Below are positions 33,565-45,766 of a stretch of 64,000 nucleotides of DNA, in pieces. The DNA is from Elephas maximus indicus (taxonomy: Eukaryota > Chordata > Mammalia > Proboscidea > Elephantidae). Location of the stretch: NCBI RefSeq assembly GCF_024166365.1, contig NC_064838.1:76524001-76588000 (forward strand), in the 5' to 3' direction. The notes under the pieces were generated by a model that saw only the letters and a list, made by a program, of their open reading frames with translations, was not told where the DNA came from and ran no database searches. Position 1 is the stretch's first letter. Each line of letters starts with the position of its first letter. The position numbers and the translations under genes were made by a program.

Positions 33565-34932
33565 GTTCTAGAATATGTAAATATAATGCAAGCATTAGTT
33601 ATTTCAGAGCCATTATACAAACAAAGATAAAGAGCAGAACAAATAATGAAGAGGACAGAATTAAGTAGACCTCTTATAGCCAAGAGGAATTGGACAAATC
33701 ACTATATTGTCAAGTTTTAATGAGGAAACAAAAATATGGTCAGATTTAAAATTTTATTCTGAAAAACCATCTCAGTAAGACAAAGTCAAAAATTTGAGGG
33801 GAAGATTTTGAAAATCACAAAGTTTCGTACCGGTCAATTTGTATTTCCTTGTTTAGGGAGAGAAAATAAAAGTTCCCCATTTAAATGAATTCATGGTATA
33901 AACAATACCTGTCTTTCTTGAAGAAAAAAAAAAAAAAAAAAACCTTTTCCTAATAAGGCAAGGGGTGAATCAAAGTAAAGAACTGAGATGGAAGCAGTTG
34001 AGGTTAAAAGGGATTGATAGTTTCTGTCTTTGTCCCCAGAAAGCATCTGGACTGGAGGAAGTGAATGATGTATCTTAAAGAGTATACAACTAGTTGTTCT
34101 CCGAGCTCTACTACTTTTCTACTGTCTGAAATTGACCAAATTAAATAACTTCTGGTGTTTTTAAAATTTTTTTTGTCTATTACTAAAACTTTGAATGTTA
34201 TAATACTTATTACACATGAACTTGAAAAAATAAAATAATAATGCCTATGAAATGCAACTGTTCAGTGCTTAAGATACATAGAATTAATGCAACCGTTCAG
34301 CACTTAAAATACATGGAATTATTTATCTAGGGAATTCAACTATTACATGAAAAGAAGCCCAATGATTTCTGTGGGTATTTGTAAGCATGGCCCTGCACTC
34401 ATGCTTTGATTTCCTCTACATTCTTAAACAAGAAAATGCCATTATTACTTGTTTTGCCTCCCAAACTATTTTTTTTTTAATTGAACTACATTACACAAGC
34501 ATCCTAACTAAGAAGGAGTACTTTTAATTAAACTGCACTTGTTTCTGTTGTCTACAAATGGTTACCAAAGAAGTTGGCAGGTTTAGTCTCCCCTGAATCC
34601 CTACTAAAATATTTTCAGTAATCATGCTCACCTCGCTTTAGCGTCTTGTACAGTACTCTTCTCATGGTCTAAATTATCTAATCTCTCCCTCATTTCTTAG
34701 TTATACCCCATCTAACTTACCAGGGGCTATTCAAATTTGCTTACAGATATGTAACCTTTTTGAATGAAATAAAACTATTCCTAGTTTTTGCCTAACTTTA
34801 AAAAAAATAACTGAAATTATATATATATATATGATATACAATCATATTTGTGTTTTGGGTATATTATTTGGAAAAACCCTTTTCATTGTGAGTTTGTGAA
34901 CTGTAATTTTCTTTGAAAAAATGGCGTTCAGT
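33565..34932. other. Unassigned AT-rich spacer
   Basis: No gene recognised. It contains an A-run near 33925-33942, a 35-bp tandem duplication at 34252-34321 and a short TA repeat near 34818-34832. Confidence 0.35.
34252..34321 (+). repeat. Tandem duplication, 35-bp unit, two copies
   Basis: Unit 1 is 34252-34286 and unit 2 is 34287-34321. Both begin ATGCAAC and end GAATTA, with about five substitutions between them. Confidence 0.85.
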
Positions 34933-35142
34933 CACTGAAGAAGGACAACATGCTTGGTAAAGTAGAGGGTCAGCGAAAAAGAGGTAGACCCTCAGTGAGA
35001 TGGACTGACATGGTGGCTGCAACAATGAGCTTAAACATAACAACAATTGTGAGGATGGTGCAGGACTGGGCGATATTTCATTCTGTTGTATACAGGTTGC
35101 TATGAGTTGGAGCTTACTCAATGGCACCTAATAACAACAACA
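34933..35142 (+). mobile_element. RTE-clade LINE 3' end fragment
   Basis: Forward 3' end: GAAGGACAACATGCTTGGTA, GTGAGATGGACTGACATGG, GTTGCTATGAGTTGGAGCTT and CACCTAATAACAACAACAAG. Confidence 0.9.
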
Positions 35143-35499
35143 AGAATTCTAAAGACGGGAAAATGTTGATGGGCAATACTGAATATGAAATGCAGAATAT
35201 AAAGTTACAAAACTGCTATGATCTCAAATATGTAAAAATGCAAAGGGTGGAGACAGAAAAATACACGGAAAAGTTGACTCTGAGTATCTATGCTTATGGT
35301 ATGTTAGTGATCATTGGCTTCCTCTTTGTTTCCCTGCATTTTTCAGCATTCTAATGTTAATTTAAAGAGTAGTTTAAAAATGTATTTTTGGTGTGAACCT
35401 AAATGCTCTTTATGTTCCAGCATGTATATACAAGAAATATTTATTAAACATTAAACTTGTTTATCTTTAGCTTGGTGGATTACAAGCATTATCAAATAC

Positions 35500-36835
35500 T
35501 TTTTCATTTTTGAACAATTTGGTATTTATAGAGAACTTGCAAAGATAGTAGTTTCTTTATACCCTTCATCCAGAGTTCCCCACTGTTATCATCTTACATT
35601 ACCATGGTAATGTCAATACTTGGAAATCAACATTGGTGCGTTAGTGTTACCTAAACTTTAGAATTTATTCAGATTCTACCATTTTTTTCATTAATCTCCT
35701 CTTTCTATTCCAGAATCCAATCCAGAATACCACACCGCATTTACTTACATTTTTCCCTACTAGTCCTGATCTGTAACAGTTTCTTAGTCTTTCCTTTTTT
35801 TTAATGACCTTGATAGTCTTGAGGATTACTGATCAGGTATCCTACAGGATGCTCCAATACGAGTCCTAGAAGAATCCACTTAACATCCCTGGTGACTTTA
35901 ACTATTATCACTTGTTTTTGTCCTGTTTCCTCCACTATAAAGTTACTTTATTTCCCTGGTGTTGCAGTGGTTACACGTTTGGCTTCTAACCAAAAGATGT
36001 CAGTTCAAATTCACCAGCTACTCCTTGGAAACATTATGGTGCAGTTGTACTCTGTCTTGTAGGGTCACTATGAGTCAGAATAGACTCCACGGCAATGGGT
36101 TAATCTTTTCTTTGGATGGGGGTATAATAAGAAATCTGTGTCTCCACAATCCTATTTATATACTTATTTAGTCCTTTATTTATTTCAGTATAGATTTGTG
36201 CATATTTCTTTTATATTTTAAGTTTTAATCCAATTCTACTTCATTCATTTTGTGGCTCAAAATATTCCATCTTTGAAAATTGGAAATATTTTCAGGTAGT
36301 TTTCTATGTCCCTTTGACATGCCCCCATCCTTTTTGTCTTTTTCAGCACTTCTTTATATAATAGTACTAAAAAAAAAAAAAAAAAAACTTAAATCTCATT
36401 TTCTACTTTCCCTGCCTCAGTCCTAGAATTAGTCATTTCTCCAGAAAGATCTGTTTTCTTTTTATTGTAGAACAGTATTTAGAAACAAAGATCTGAGTAT
36501 TCGGAGTATTTATTGCTCCTGGGGTGCCATTACTTCTAGGACTCTCAGCACACAGAGTTAGGTAATGTATGTATGTATACTAACACATCTATATACAAAT
36601 ATCTATAATTATTTCTGTATCCATCTCTGTGTATGTATCTCTCTCACTTTCTCTATATGAAGCTGAACGTGAGTTCATACTAAAATCTTTGTCTCTAATC
36701 CAGTACATAGGATCCATCTCAGCCTTTCGTTCTTGTTTACCTGTAACTTCCCACTGTGACAATGAGAAACCTGGCTCATATAATCCACCATCTCTCTTTT
36801 TTTTCTTATCTTTAATTGAATGCTTAATGCAACAG
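35500..36835 (-). mobile_element. Old L1M LINE 3' region, reverse, split by an AfroSINE
   Basis: This reads as reversed L1M 3' sequence: CATCCAGAGTTCCCCACTGT, TTACATTACCATGGTAATGT, TCCAATCCAGAATACCACAC, then CCCTTTGACATGCCCCCATC and GAGAAACCTGGCTCATATAA. It is ancient and noncoding. Confidence 0.6.
35952..36103 (+). mobile_element. AfroSINE inserted in old L1M
   Basis: Forward copy: CCCTGGTGTTGCAGTGGTTA, TACTCCTTGGAAACATTATG, GGGTCACTATGAGTCAGAAT and CACGGCAATGGGTTAATC. Confidence 0.9.
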
Positions 36836-36837
36836 GA

Positions 36838-38290
36838 GTAATGTAATTCACAGTACTAACAAGATAGGCCAGATGATCATATCAATAGATGCAGAAAAAA
36901 CTTTCAACAAAATTCAATATATACTCATGATAAAAACTCTCAGAAAACTAGGCACAATCATGAACTTTCTTAACCTAATAAAGAGTACCTATGAAAAACT
37001 GTTAGCTAACATAGTACTTACTGGTGAGAAGTAAATTATTTCCCCTTAAATTCTAGAACAAGGCATGGACTCCTTTTTCACCACTCTTTATTCAACATTG
37101 TACTGAAAGTCCCTGCTAGTATAATAGGCAAAAAAATAAATAAAAGTTAGACATATTTGTAAGGAAGAGAAACTGTACTTATTTCCAGACATACTATGTT
37201 AAGATACTAAAGAATATACAAAAAAAAAAAAAAAAACTTTTAACTAATAAGGGAGTTTAGCAAGTTTGCAGGATACACAGTCCACATACATACATGTATT
37301 CCTACATACCAACAATGGAATATTGGAATCTAAAATTAAATATATATATATATATAATTTGCAATAGCACCTTTTGCTATTGTTATTTGCCATCGAATTA
37401 CCTCTGACTCAAGAAGAACTTCCTGTTTAGATATAAATCTAACAGATTACGTTCTTAATCTATATGTACGAAACTATAAAACACTGGAGAAGTAAATCTA
37501 AGTAAATGGAGAGATATACTGTGTTCATGAATGGTAAGACTCAATATTGTTTAAGCATCAGTCTTCTCAATTTGATCTATTAATTCAGTGCAATCTAATC
37601 AAGATTCCAGCAAGCTTTTTCAAAGATATCAACAAGCTTGTTCTAAAATTCACATGAAAAGGCAAAGGAATTAGAGTAGCCAAACAACTATAGAAAGAAA
37701 AAAAAAATTGGAGGATTTGCAGTATACAATTTAAAAACTTACTATAAATTTATAGTAATCAAGACAGAATAGAGAGCCCAGAAAGAAAACTGTGCACATA
37801 TAGTCAGCTGATTTATAACAAAGACACAAAGGTAATTTAATCGAGGAAGCATAGTCTTTTCAAAAAATGATTTTAGAAAAATTGATTACCCTAATGCAAA
37901 AGTAAATAAACAAATCATGTATCTAGATGACACAAACAACTTACACAAAACATAAATAAATAAATAACTGAAAGTGTACTGTAAACTTAAAGTAGTTTTT
38001 AAAGGTTTTAGGAAAATGATAAATTTAGATATTTCATGTGAAAGGGGAAAAGATTCCTTGGGGTAGATGAGCTTTTTGAATAAATATCTATAGGCAGAAA
38101 GAATGGGATAGCAGTCACAAAAGTCTGTGAGTAAAGAGAAGGGGAACACATGGGATGCCATGGAGAAAATTCTAAGACTTGGAGGAGATGCCTAAATCAA
38201 GATTTGGGGAAGCATCTGATATGAAAAGAGAAAAATGTTGAAAAATTAAAAGTTTAATTGGATTGTAGGAAAAAACTGATTATGAGTAGA
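36838..38290 (+). mobile_element. Old L1M LINE (ORF2), forward, decayed
   Basis: RT traces appear as ATATCAATAGATGCAGAAAA near 36879, CACCACTCTTTATTCAACAT near 37080 and TATAAAACACTGGAGAAGTA near 37475. Later ORF2 sequence runs to about 37880 (GAGAGCCCAGAAAGAAAACT), with weaker similarity to about 38290. No frame survives. A short TA repeat lies at 37339-37356. Confidence 0.6.
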
Positions 38291-38384
38291 TCTTCCAGAA
38301 TCCTTTGGTAATTTGTCCTTTGAAGGCATAGCAAATTTACAGCCTGTGTTAATTTTCAGTACCTTGGGTTATGGCCTTAAGTTA

Positions 38385-38832
38385 GTGTCTCAGTTTCTGA
38401 GGGTTATCATAACAAAGTACCACAAACTGGTTGGCTTTAAAGAACAGAGGTTTTATTGTCTCACAGTTCTGGGGGCTCGGAACGTGAAGTCAAGGCTTCA
38501 GAAGGGCCATGCTCTGCCTATCTACTCTAGAAAATCTTCCACGTCTATTCTACCTTCTGGTAGCCCGGTGTGGGGGGGATTCATATCGTTCCTTGGCTTT
38601 TAGATGTATCTACATATAATGTCTGTCTTCCCCCTGTGTGACTGTTTCCATGTCTGTCCTTCCCTTTTATAAAACAACACTCAGAAGGGATTAGGACCCA
38701 CCCTACTCCAGCTTAACCTCCTTAACTGATAACACCTTCAAAGAAAACCCTCTTTCCAAACAAGATCACATTCACTGGTACAGGGGTTAGGATTTTCAAC
38801 ATATCATTTTTGGGGGTAGAATTGAATCTATT
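38385..38832 (-). mobile_element. MaLR (MST/MLT1-type) LTR fossil, solo-like
   Basis: This is a reverse MaLR LTR: GGTTATCATAACAAAGTACC, TTTTATTGTCTCACAGTTCT, GGGATTAGGACCCACCCTAC and AGGATTTTCAACATATCATT. Its last bases are repeated beyond 39852 because an RTE inserted at its edge. No internal region is seen. It is old, as expected for MaLR. Confidence 0.75.
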
Positions 38833-39851
38833 GAATTCCAGAATACTTAATTGTGCTCATGAGGAACGTTTACATAGATCAAGAGGCAGTTGTTCGGATA
38901 GAACAAGGGGATACTGATTGGTTTAAAGTCAGGAAAGGTGTGTGCCAGGGTTGTATTCTTTCCCCATACGTATTCAATCTGTATGCTGAGCAAATAATCC
39001 AAGAAGTTGGGCTATGTGAAGAGCGGGGCATCAGGATTGGAGGAAGACTTGTTAACAACCTGTGTTATGCAGATGACACAACCTTGCTTGCTGAAAGTGA
39101 AGAGGACTTGAAGCACTTACAAATGAAGATCAAAGACCACAGCCTTCAGTATGGATTGCACCTCAACATAAAGAAAACAAATATCCTCACAACTGAACCA
39201 ATGAGCAACATCATGATAAACGGAGAAAAGGTTGAAGTTGTGGAGGATTTCATTTTACTTGGAACCACAATCAACAGCCATGGAAGCAGCAGTCAAGAAA
39301 TCAAAAGATGCATTGCATTGGGTAAATCTGCTGCAAAGGACCTCTTTAAAGTGTTGAAGAGCAAAGATGTCACCTTGAAGACTAAGGTGCGCCCGACCCA
39401 AGCCATGGTATTTTCAATCGCATCATATGCATGTGAAAGCCGGACAATGAATAAGGAAGACCGAAGAGGAATTGATGCCTTTGCATTATGGTGTTGGTGA
39501 AGAATATTGAATATACCATGGACTGCCAAAAGAATGAACAAATCTCTCTTGGAAGAAGTACAGCCAGAATGCTCCTTAGAGGCAAGGATGAAGAGACTGC
39601 ATCTTACATCCTTTGGACATGTTGTTAGGAGGGATCAGTCCCTGGAGAAGGACATCATGCTTGGCAGAGTACTGAGCCAGTGGAAAAGAGGAAGACCCTC
39701 AGTGAGATGGACTGATGTGTGGCTGAAACAATGAGCTCAAGCATAACAATGATTGTAAGGATGGCTCAGGACCTGGCAGTGTTTCGTTCTGTTGTGCATA
39801 CGGTCGCTATGAGTCGGAACTGACTCAGCGGCACCTAACAACAGCAGTAAC
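38833..39851 (+). mobile_element. Young RTE-clade LINE 3' half with long RT frame and TSD
   Basis: This is the best preserved RTE copy in the window. An uninterrupted frame (38853-39500, 215 codons) covers the RT palm: VRKGVCQGCILSPYVFNLYA, the catalytic NNLCYADDTTLLAE near 39056-39096, and DFILLGTTINSHGSSSQEIK. It ends at a TGA where I expect CGA (WRRIL), consistent with a CpG-to-TpG change; similarity to the family continues through the tail CACCTAACAACAGCAG. The flanks are AATTGAATCTAT at 38821-38832 and AATTCAATCTAT at 39852-39863. It is 5'-truncated, so it lacks the endonuclease. Confidence 0.92.
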
Positions 39852-39866
39852 AAATTCAATCTATAA

Positions 39867-41168
39867 AAGTTAGTTTTATAATTTTATTATGTTAAACTCC
39901 TAATTGTTTAATAAGGCACCCAGAGAATATTATTGTACAGAATAATGAATAATTATAAAGTAAGTACCTTATAACCCCACTTGGGATAAGAAATAGCATC
40001 CTCATGTTCTTTCAAAGCCACAGCCTCTTTCTTCCCTTAAATGTAACCTCCGTCTTATGAGAATCATGTTCTTACCCTGTAACTTCTCTATGCCTCAGTT
40101 TCTTCATCTCTGAAATGGGATTGCTAATAGTACATATCCTAAAAGATTATTGCAAAGGTAAATGAGTTAAAGCCCATCAATACGTTCATGCTTGAATGGA
40201 GTACATGTTTACTAAATATTTACTATCATCCATTGAGTTCACAGAGCAAAGCAGAAGCAAGGACTAATTTGAATATAGTTGCAAAAAAAAAGACTTACTG
40301 ATAATGATAAAAAGAGTGGAAGAAATTACAGAATGCTCAACAGCATTATTAACAAATTATCCCAATGAAAATTTTGTAACCCCCAAATTAAAATATATAT
40401 ATATATACATATTTCTTCATCTCTGTAATATTCCAGAAAATTTACGTTAAAGGGAAATGCATAAAACACACACACATCACGTTTCCCCAGAGAACACAAT
40501 AAAGACACTACATGGGGATGGATGGAGCTCGTTTCCCAACACAAGGACCAGATGCAGTTTACTCCTCAGATAACAGAAAAGGGAAAAGAAACTCAAATTG
40601 ATATACACTGATTTCAGTCATCAAGGCTCAGGGGATTGGGTAACGAATGGGCTTCAAACAACATGCTGTGGAGTTAATTTTTGTTTGCCAAGTATTTATA
40701 ATCTAGTTGTGAAGTCACACTGGTAACTTGAATCTAAAGGGATTCTAACTGGGAAGTTGATTATTTGAAGATATATAAATAATTAACTTTCATAAAGTAA
40801 GCAATCCTGTGAAAGGAGGTAAATGCACCTTTAGAATAATTAATTTACCTACTCAGCATTTCAATTAGAAATCTTCAGGAATAATTTGGTAATATAATCC
40901 AGAGTCTATATGGACGATGATTTGACTAATATTGGAAAGAAAATATTGCTACTGCTTTCAAAGTTTTCTCTGTGGGTGACATCATTTCTTTAAGCTGGTG
41001 GTGTCACAAGTGACAATAGTTCCTACGATGGTACAAAATTTGTATTTTTGTCTGCATAGATTGGTGGGAAATAGAAAGTGACACTCATCAGCAACGCTAG
41101 TGGATTTGCTGAGGAAAACGTCAAGTCAGGGTGTTGAAAGGAAATCATTTAAATAGTTGAAGACAGGG
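39867..41168. other. Unassigned AT-rich spacer
   Basis: No gene or confident repeat recognised. A short AT repeat lies near 40390-40411. Confidence 0.35.
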
Positions 41169-41639
41169 CTTTGAACTGATTTGAACTGGTTCGGTCATGG
41201 CCAATGAAGCGACACCAGAACAGACTCGAATTTTTAAAATTTGAGTGGTCTGGAAGGCTAACCAGATGGGAAAAATTATGGGTTGCAGCTCTGAAATGGA
41301 AGACCTGTGAAAGGCATAGTGAGCTCTTTCAGAGCCTGATGCGTGACATGGGATTATTGCCAGGGCTGTGGACAGAGCCACACATTCAAAGCGGCACAGT
41401 GCACCGCGGTTTTAGAACCGGGCTCATGGTTTTCTACTCAGCTGGAGAAGAGATTTGGTTGAAATGCAATAGGTGTGCTGCCCTTGTTTTCTAAGAGGAC
41501 AATTAAGTTTCTAGAAGGGCTTCGACCTATAATTTTTCCAGTTTCGGTTAGTGTTCCGCTGCACCCACCTTTTAAAAATTCAGCTCTATTTCAGTGTTGC
41601 TTCAATGACCATGACCGAACCCAGCTGAACCAGTTAAAG
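41169..41639. mobile_element. Long-inverted-repeat (fold-back) element, unclassified
   Basis: The left arm, 41169 to about 41300, is matched in reverse complement by about 41508-41639. The ends are CTTTGAACTGATTTGAACTG on the left and, reversed on the right, CTTTAACTGGTTCAGCTGGG; both then share GGTTCGGTCATGG, GAAGC, GAATTTTTAAAA, CTAACC and GGAAAAATTAT. The central 200 bases are richer in GC and CpG than the surroundings (GCACCGCGGTTTTAGAACCG). No transposase frame is present, and I see no clear target duplication. I have a vague memory of an afrotherian repeat with similar words (AFRO_LA) but cannot confirm it. A nonautonomous DNA transposon with long inverted repeats is my best guess. Confidence 0.6.
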
Positions 41640-42635
41640 TGCTGGTTGAAGAATGGCTGGAATTTCAACAACGAGGGAACAGAAAAGACTATGAAGGAAA
41701 ACAACAGATTCAAAATAAGCACAGAAGAACATAAGTGAGTAAACTATTTTTTTCTCTCTGATTATCCTGCATCAATATGTGTTATTTGTTGAAAATGTTT
41801 TTACTTCTGTCTTAAGAAAACATTTTGATTAGCAGCTAATTTTAAAACAGACTTTTCTGTAAATTCTATAAACTAAGATGTCTTTGGATTGAGAGAGTGG
41901 TAATTTCAGGGAGGATTTGCTTGCCTTTTGGAGATGAGGTGATGACATACTGCAGAAAATTAAGGTGAAAGTAACAGAATTAAAAAAAAAAAGGTTTTTG
42001 CCCTAATTTATTGGAGGACTACATATTATAAATAAAATAAGTAATACTCTATTTTAACTCTATGAAGAATAGCAGTAAAATCTGATCAAGGATAAAGTGT
42101 TTTGAGTTCTAAAAAGGACATCATGGAAGGGAGAAATCTAAGGGATCATTGAAATTAGTTCTTTTATTTTCAGATAAGAAATGTATGAAACAAAAATAAA
42201 CAAGTCAGTCACAGCACAGAACAGAAGCCAGGCCTGGGCGTGAGTCCAGATCTCTTTTCTCCTTCCCATTTTTCTTATACGGCAACTAGCTGGAAGTGCC
42301 ATGTCACCACTCATGCTAAACAGGCTAAGAAACATGTTTCTTCCTACAGAAATGTGTGAACTGTACGTTTCTTACTTTCTAGAGCTGCTTATATATGTAA
42401 GAATCCTGAAGTATTTGGTTTGAGGTTTTTCATGGAGACTTTCACCTAACTTATACTTCTGTTTCCATTTACACATTTAAATGTGAGTGGCTAAAATGGG
42501 GCAACACTCAAAATTTAGGAGGTTCCCTGACTGTGCCCAATAAATTTGGTAATGTGCAAACTTTGGGATTAGGGAGCCAGGTTTAATGTTAAAGTCATCT
42601 TGTTGTTTTCAGTTTTTCACTTTTGAGGAACCAAA
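41640..42635. other. Unassigned AT-rich spacer
   Basis: No gene or confident repeat recognised; there is a short A-run near 41983. Confidence 0.35.
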
Positions 42636-42793
42636 CAAACAAACCCATTATCATCGGCTTGATTCTGAGTCACAGTGACTTTATAGGACAGAATAGAACT
42701 GCCTCATAGGGTTTCCAAGGAGGGGCTGATGGTTTCAAACTGCCAGCCTTTTGGTTAGTAGCCAAGCTCTTAACCACAGTGCCACCAGGGACA
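42636..42793 (-). mobile_element. AfroSINE
   Basis: Reverse copy: ACCCATTATCATCGGCTTGA, CCTCATAGGGTTTCCAAGGA, CCTTTTGGTTAGTAGCCAAG and CCACAGTGCCACCAGGGAC. Confidence 0.9.
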
Positions 42794-44204
42794 ATTTAGT
42801 GAAATGGTTGTAAAGTCAGGCTTTGGAGTCAGAAAACTCAGATTTTAAACCGCAGTTTGTTATATACTAGTCGTGTTACTATGTACAAGTTCATTAACCT
42901 CTACTAACACAATTTTAATTTATTCGTGTTGGTGTGCATTAACCTTAACACAAGGCCATTGTCATCTGTGCACTATTTTATCATTTAAAAGCAATTTCTT
43001 ATCTGTTATCAAAGTGGAGCCTCTGATCCAGTCTCTGAATTATATAGAAAAATTTTTTTTTTTTTTAGCAGGGGTATAATTTCCTAGATTTCAGATAAAG
43101 AAAAACCCTTTTCAAAAGAAATTAAATGACTTGCAAAGATAACGTTTCAAATTAGTGGTTTGATTAAGAAATACAGCCAGGGTCCCCCCTACACTATAAA
43201 GAATTGTTAGATTTTTACTGGTAACATACAGCAGTTAATAGGTATTCCTACATCTGGGAGGAATTTGAATCAAGAAGGATTGCCAAGTAGGGAAATTGAG
43301 CATCAGCTGAATGTAGCCTTCTGAACCAAGACAACTAGAGCTTCAAGAAATATTTTTAACAAACCTATGTAGTTTCAAAAGCATAAATGTGCCTAATTAT
43401 TAAAATTTTTTTTTCATCGATAAATGCAGACAGATTGATTAACTGGCTTGCCTGAGAACACCCCAGTCTTACTTTCCTGAGAGGCTTAATTTCATTTAAG
43501 GCCCTTAATGTGCTTGGGGCGGGGGGTTAATGTGCATATTTCAGGTGGATTTTAAAGCCGATCTATGTTATTTCTTTCTGAAAATTCTAAATATAATAAA
43601 CTATTTTAAGAATAATTCCAATCAGGATTGTATCCAGTAGTGTTATTTTATTCATGAAATAACACTATTGAATATCATAAAAGAAATAGCCTATCTTACT
43701 TATAGGCAAAATATTACTGTAGTCTGATTTTGGAAATGGCTAAAACCTATTTCTCAGAAATTTTTCCTTAACCTAATTCTAGTTCTTCCAATTCCACTAA
43801 GGAAATTAAGGTCTTAGTCTTATAGTTTCAATACAATTATAATGTGATTATGTATTGTATGAGTGGCAATGTTAACTTAATCAGTAACAGGGTGAGTTGA
43901 GGAGAAAATTTAAGTAGGATTTGATTGAGAAGCCAGGAATGAGACTAGGGCTGAAAAAGTATAACATAAAAGTAAGACAATTTGAGAACTAATGGTAAAG
44001 ACTAATTGTAGGAATTTTGGCTTAAAATTATGAGAGAATTTGAAGAAACATATAGCTAGTGTCATTTTTTCATCAATATCCACAGTTCTAACAACCTAAG
44101 TTCACACCAGGTTTGGTCACACCCTACTCCAATGGCTCTAGTTTCTGTAACCAGGTCCTATTGGTTTGATATCATTTTTGTTAATTGATGGTTTGCACTG
44201 GCTA
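42794..44204. other. Unassigned AT-rich spacer
   Basis: No gene recognised. It includes a short perfect hairpin at 43638-43667 and a GGGGCGGGGGG patch near 43517. Confidence 0.35.
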
Positions 44205-44396
44205 ATTCTTTTCAGAAGTAAACCACCAGGCCTTTCTTCCTCGTCTGTCTTAGTCTGAAAGCTCAGCTGAAACCTGTCTGCCATAGGTGAACCTGCTGGT
44301 ATTTGGATGCTGGTGGCATAGCTTCTAGCATCACAGCACCACACAAGCCCCCACAGTATGACAAACCGACAGATGAATGGGAAAACTGATGAGTCA
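44205..44396 (-). mobile_element. RTE 5'-region / long-SINE fragment, reverse
   Basis: Reversed, this reads TCTGTCGGTTTGTCATACTG, GGTGCTGTGATGCTAGAAGC, GGCAGACAGGTTTCAGCTGA and AGGAAGAAAGGCCTGGTGG. It matches the start of the RTE at 13455 and the body of the long SINE at 5600. Only this part is present, so I cannot tell whether it is an RTE or SINE remnant. Confidence 0.65.
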
Positions 44397-45766
44397 CACC
44401 ATTCATATATTATTTTTCTCAACTTGCAATTAAAATCTATCATTGGTGGAAGGAAGAGATTTGATTAATGGATTGAGAAATTTTGGACTTAAAATAATTT
44501 CCAAATTCTCAGTGATATGTTAGTGGCTAGGAATCAAGCTTACTGAAATGTTTACACTAATATTTAGATAATAGTATTTACCACTAATATTTCTAGAATT
44601 TATAAGGCAGGTTTATATTCTATTATTGAATGTCACAAAGATAATATTTTAAAGACAAGGCAAGTTTTTCCATTTCATTCATATTCAACCGGGTAAAATG
44701 ATGGGCACCCAAGGTAAAAGCATATTATGGCATAATGCAAAGAATAGAGCACAGGTCCCAACTTGTTATCTCCTTAGAAATCACATTTTCTGAATCAAGT
44801 AGCCGTTATCTGGGCAGTTCATGAGTTCAGACAAAATAATTGTATTGGACAAATATGGGGAAAAGGACGTACATCGTTGTTAGAAGGCTAAGAGTAATTT
44901 GACTTGTCGAATATAATAAACTGTATTGAGGGTAAAATTTTAATATAACACTCTTCTGTGTAGTCCTTTAAGGACATTTACTCCTGGTTTTATTTGGTGG
45001 TCCATTCAAGTTTGCAGTTTTCATTGATTTAACTGTAGGACTGAACATTCTCGTATTTTAATATATCAGCACACACCTCTCACTAAAGCACTAATGAAAC
45101 ACATAAACAGGAAAGCAAATAACATCAAAATAGTTCCTAAAGAACTTTGACATAAGTTCTCTCCTTTTGGAGAGTTTTTCAGTTTTAAATATTTGTCTAT
45201 AGATTTACATAGGTTTTATTTTTTATGCTTCCTTACTTGAAAATGGATTTAAGGTAATATATAATCCATTAGTTAGAAAACTTAAACATCACATTCTTTT
45301 GTACACAATTAAAAAAAAATATAGCTATGTAATTTATACTTATTTCCTTATTTTTTTTAGTCCGAGAAGGTAAGAGTTATATTCTTTCCAAGTAGTATTA
45401 TATATTACATTAGACTTTGGAAACAGACATTACCTAAAAATAAATGTTTAGTATTGCTGATTGATTAAGGACATTCATGTCTACTCAGGTTTGAATGGAT
45501 CACAATTTCTGGAAGATTTAAAGGAAATCATCTAGCATACGCTCACACAGAGTGTTACTAGAGAGACATTTTAACTGAACATTTGTTTTCCATTCTCTAA
45601 GACACTTGAAAGAAGACTACTGCACCATGTCAGTTTATTGTTCGTTGAACAGAATATGGTCATCACTCTTCTCAAGAAACACTTCTAAATATGGGCTTAT
45701 GAATTATGTCATTTCAAGGGACTTATGTATTCTATTTTTTTTAATGTATTCTATGTACACTAGACC
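44397..45766. other. Upstream flank of the OR4P4-like pseudogene
   Basis: AT-rich, with no gene or confident repeat recognised. Confidence 0.35.
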
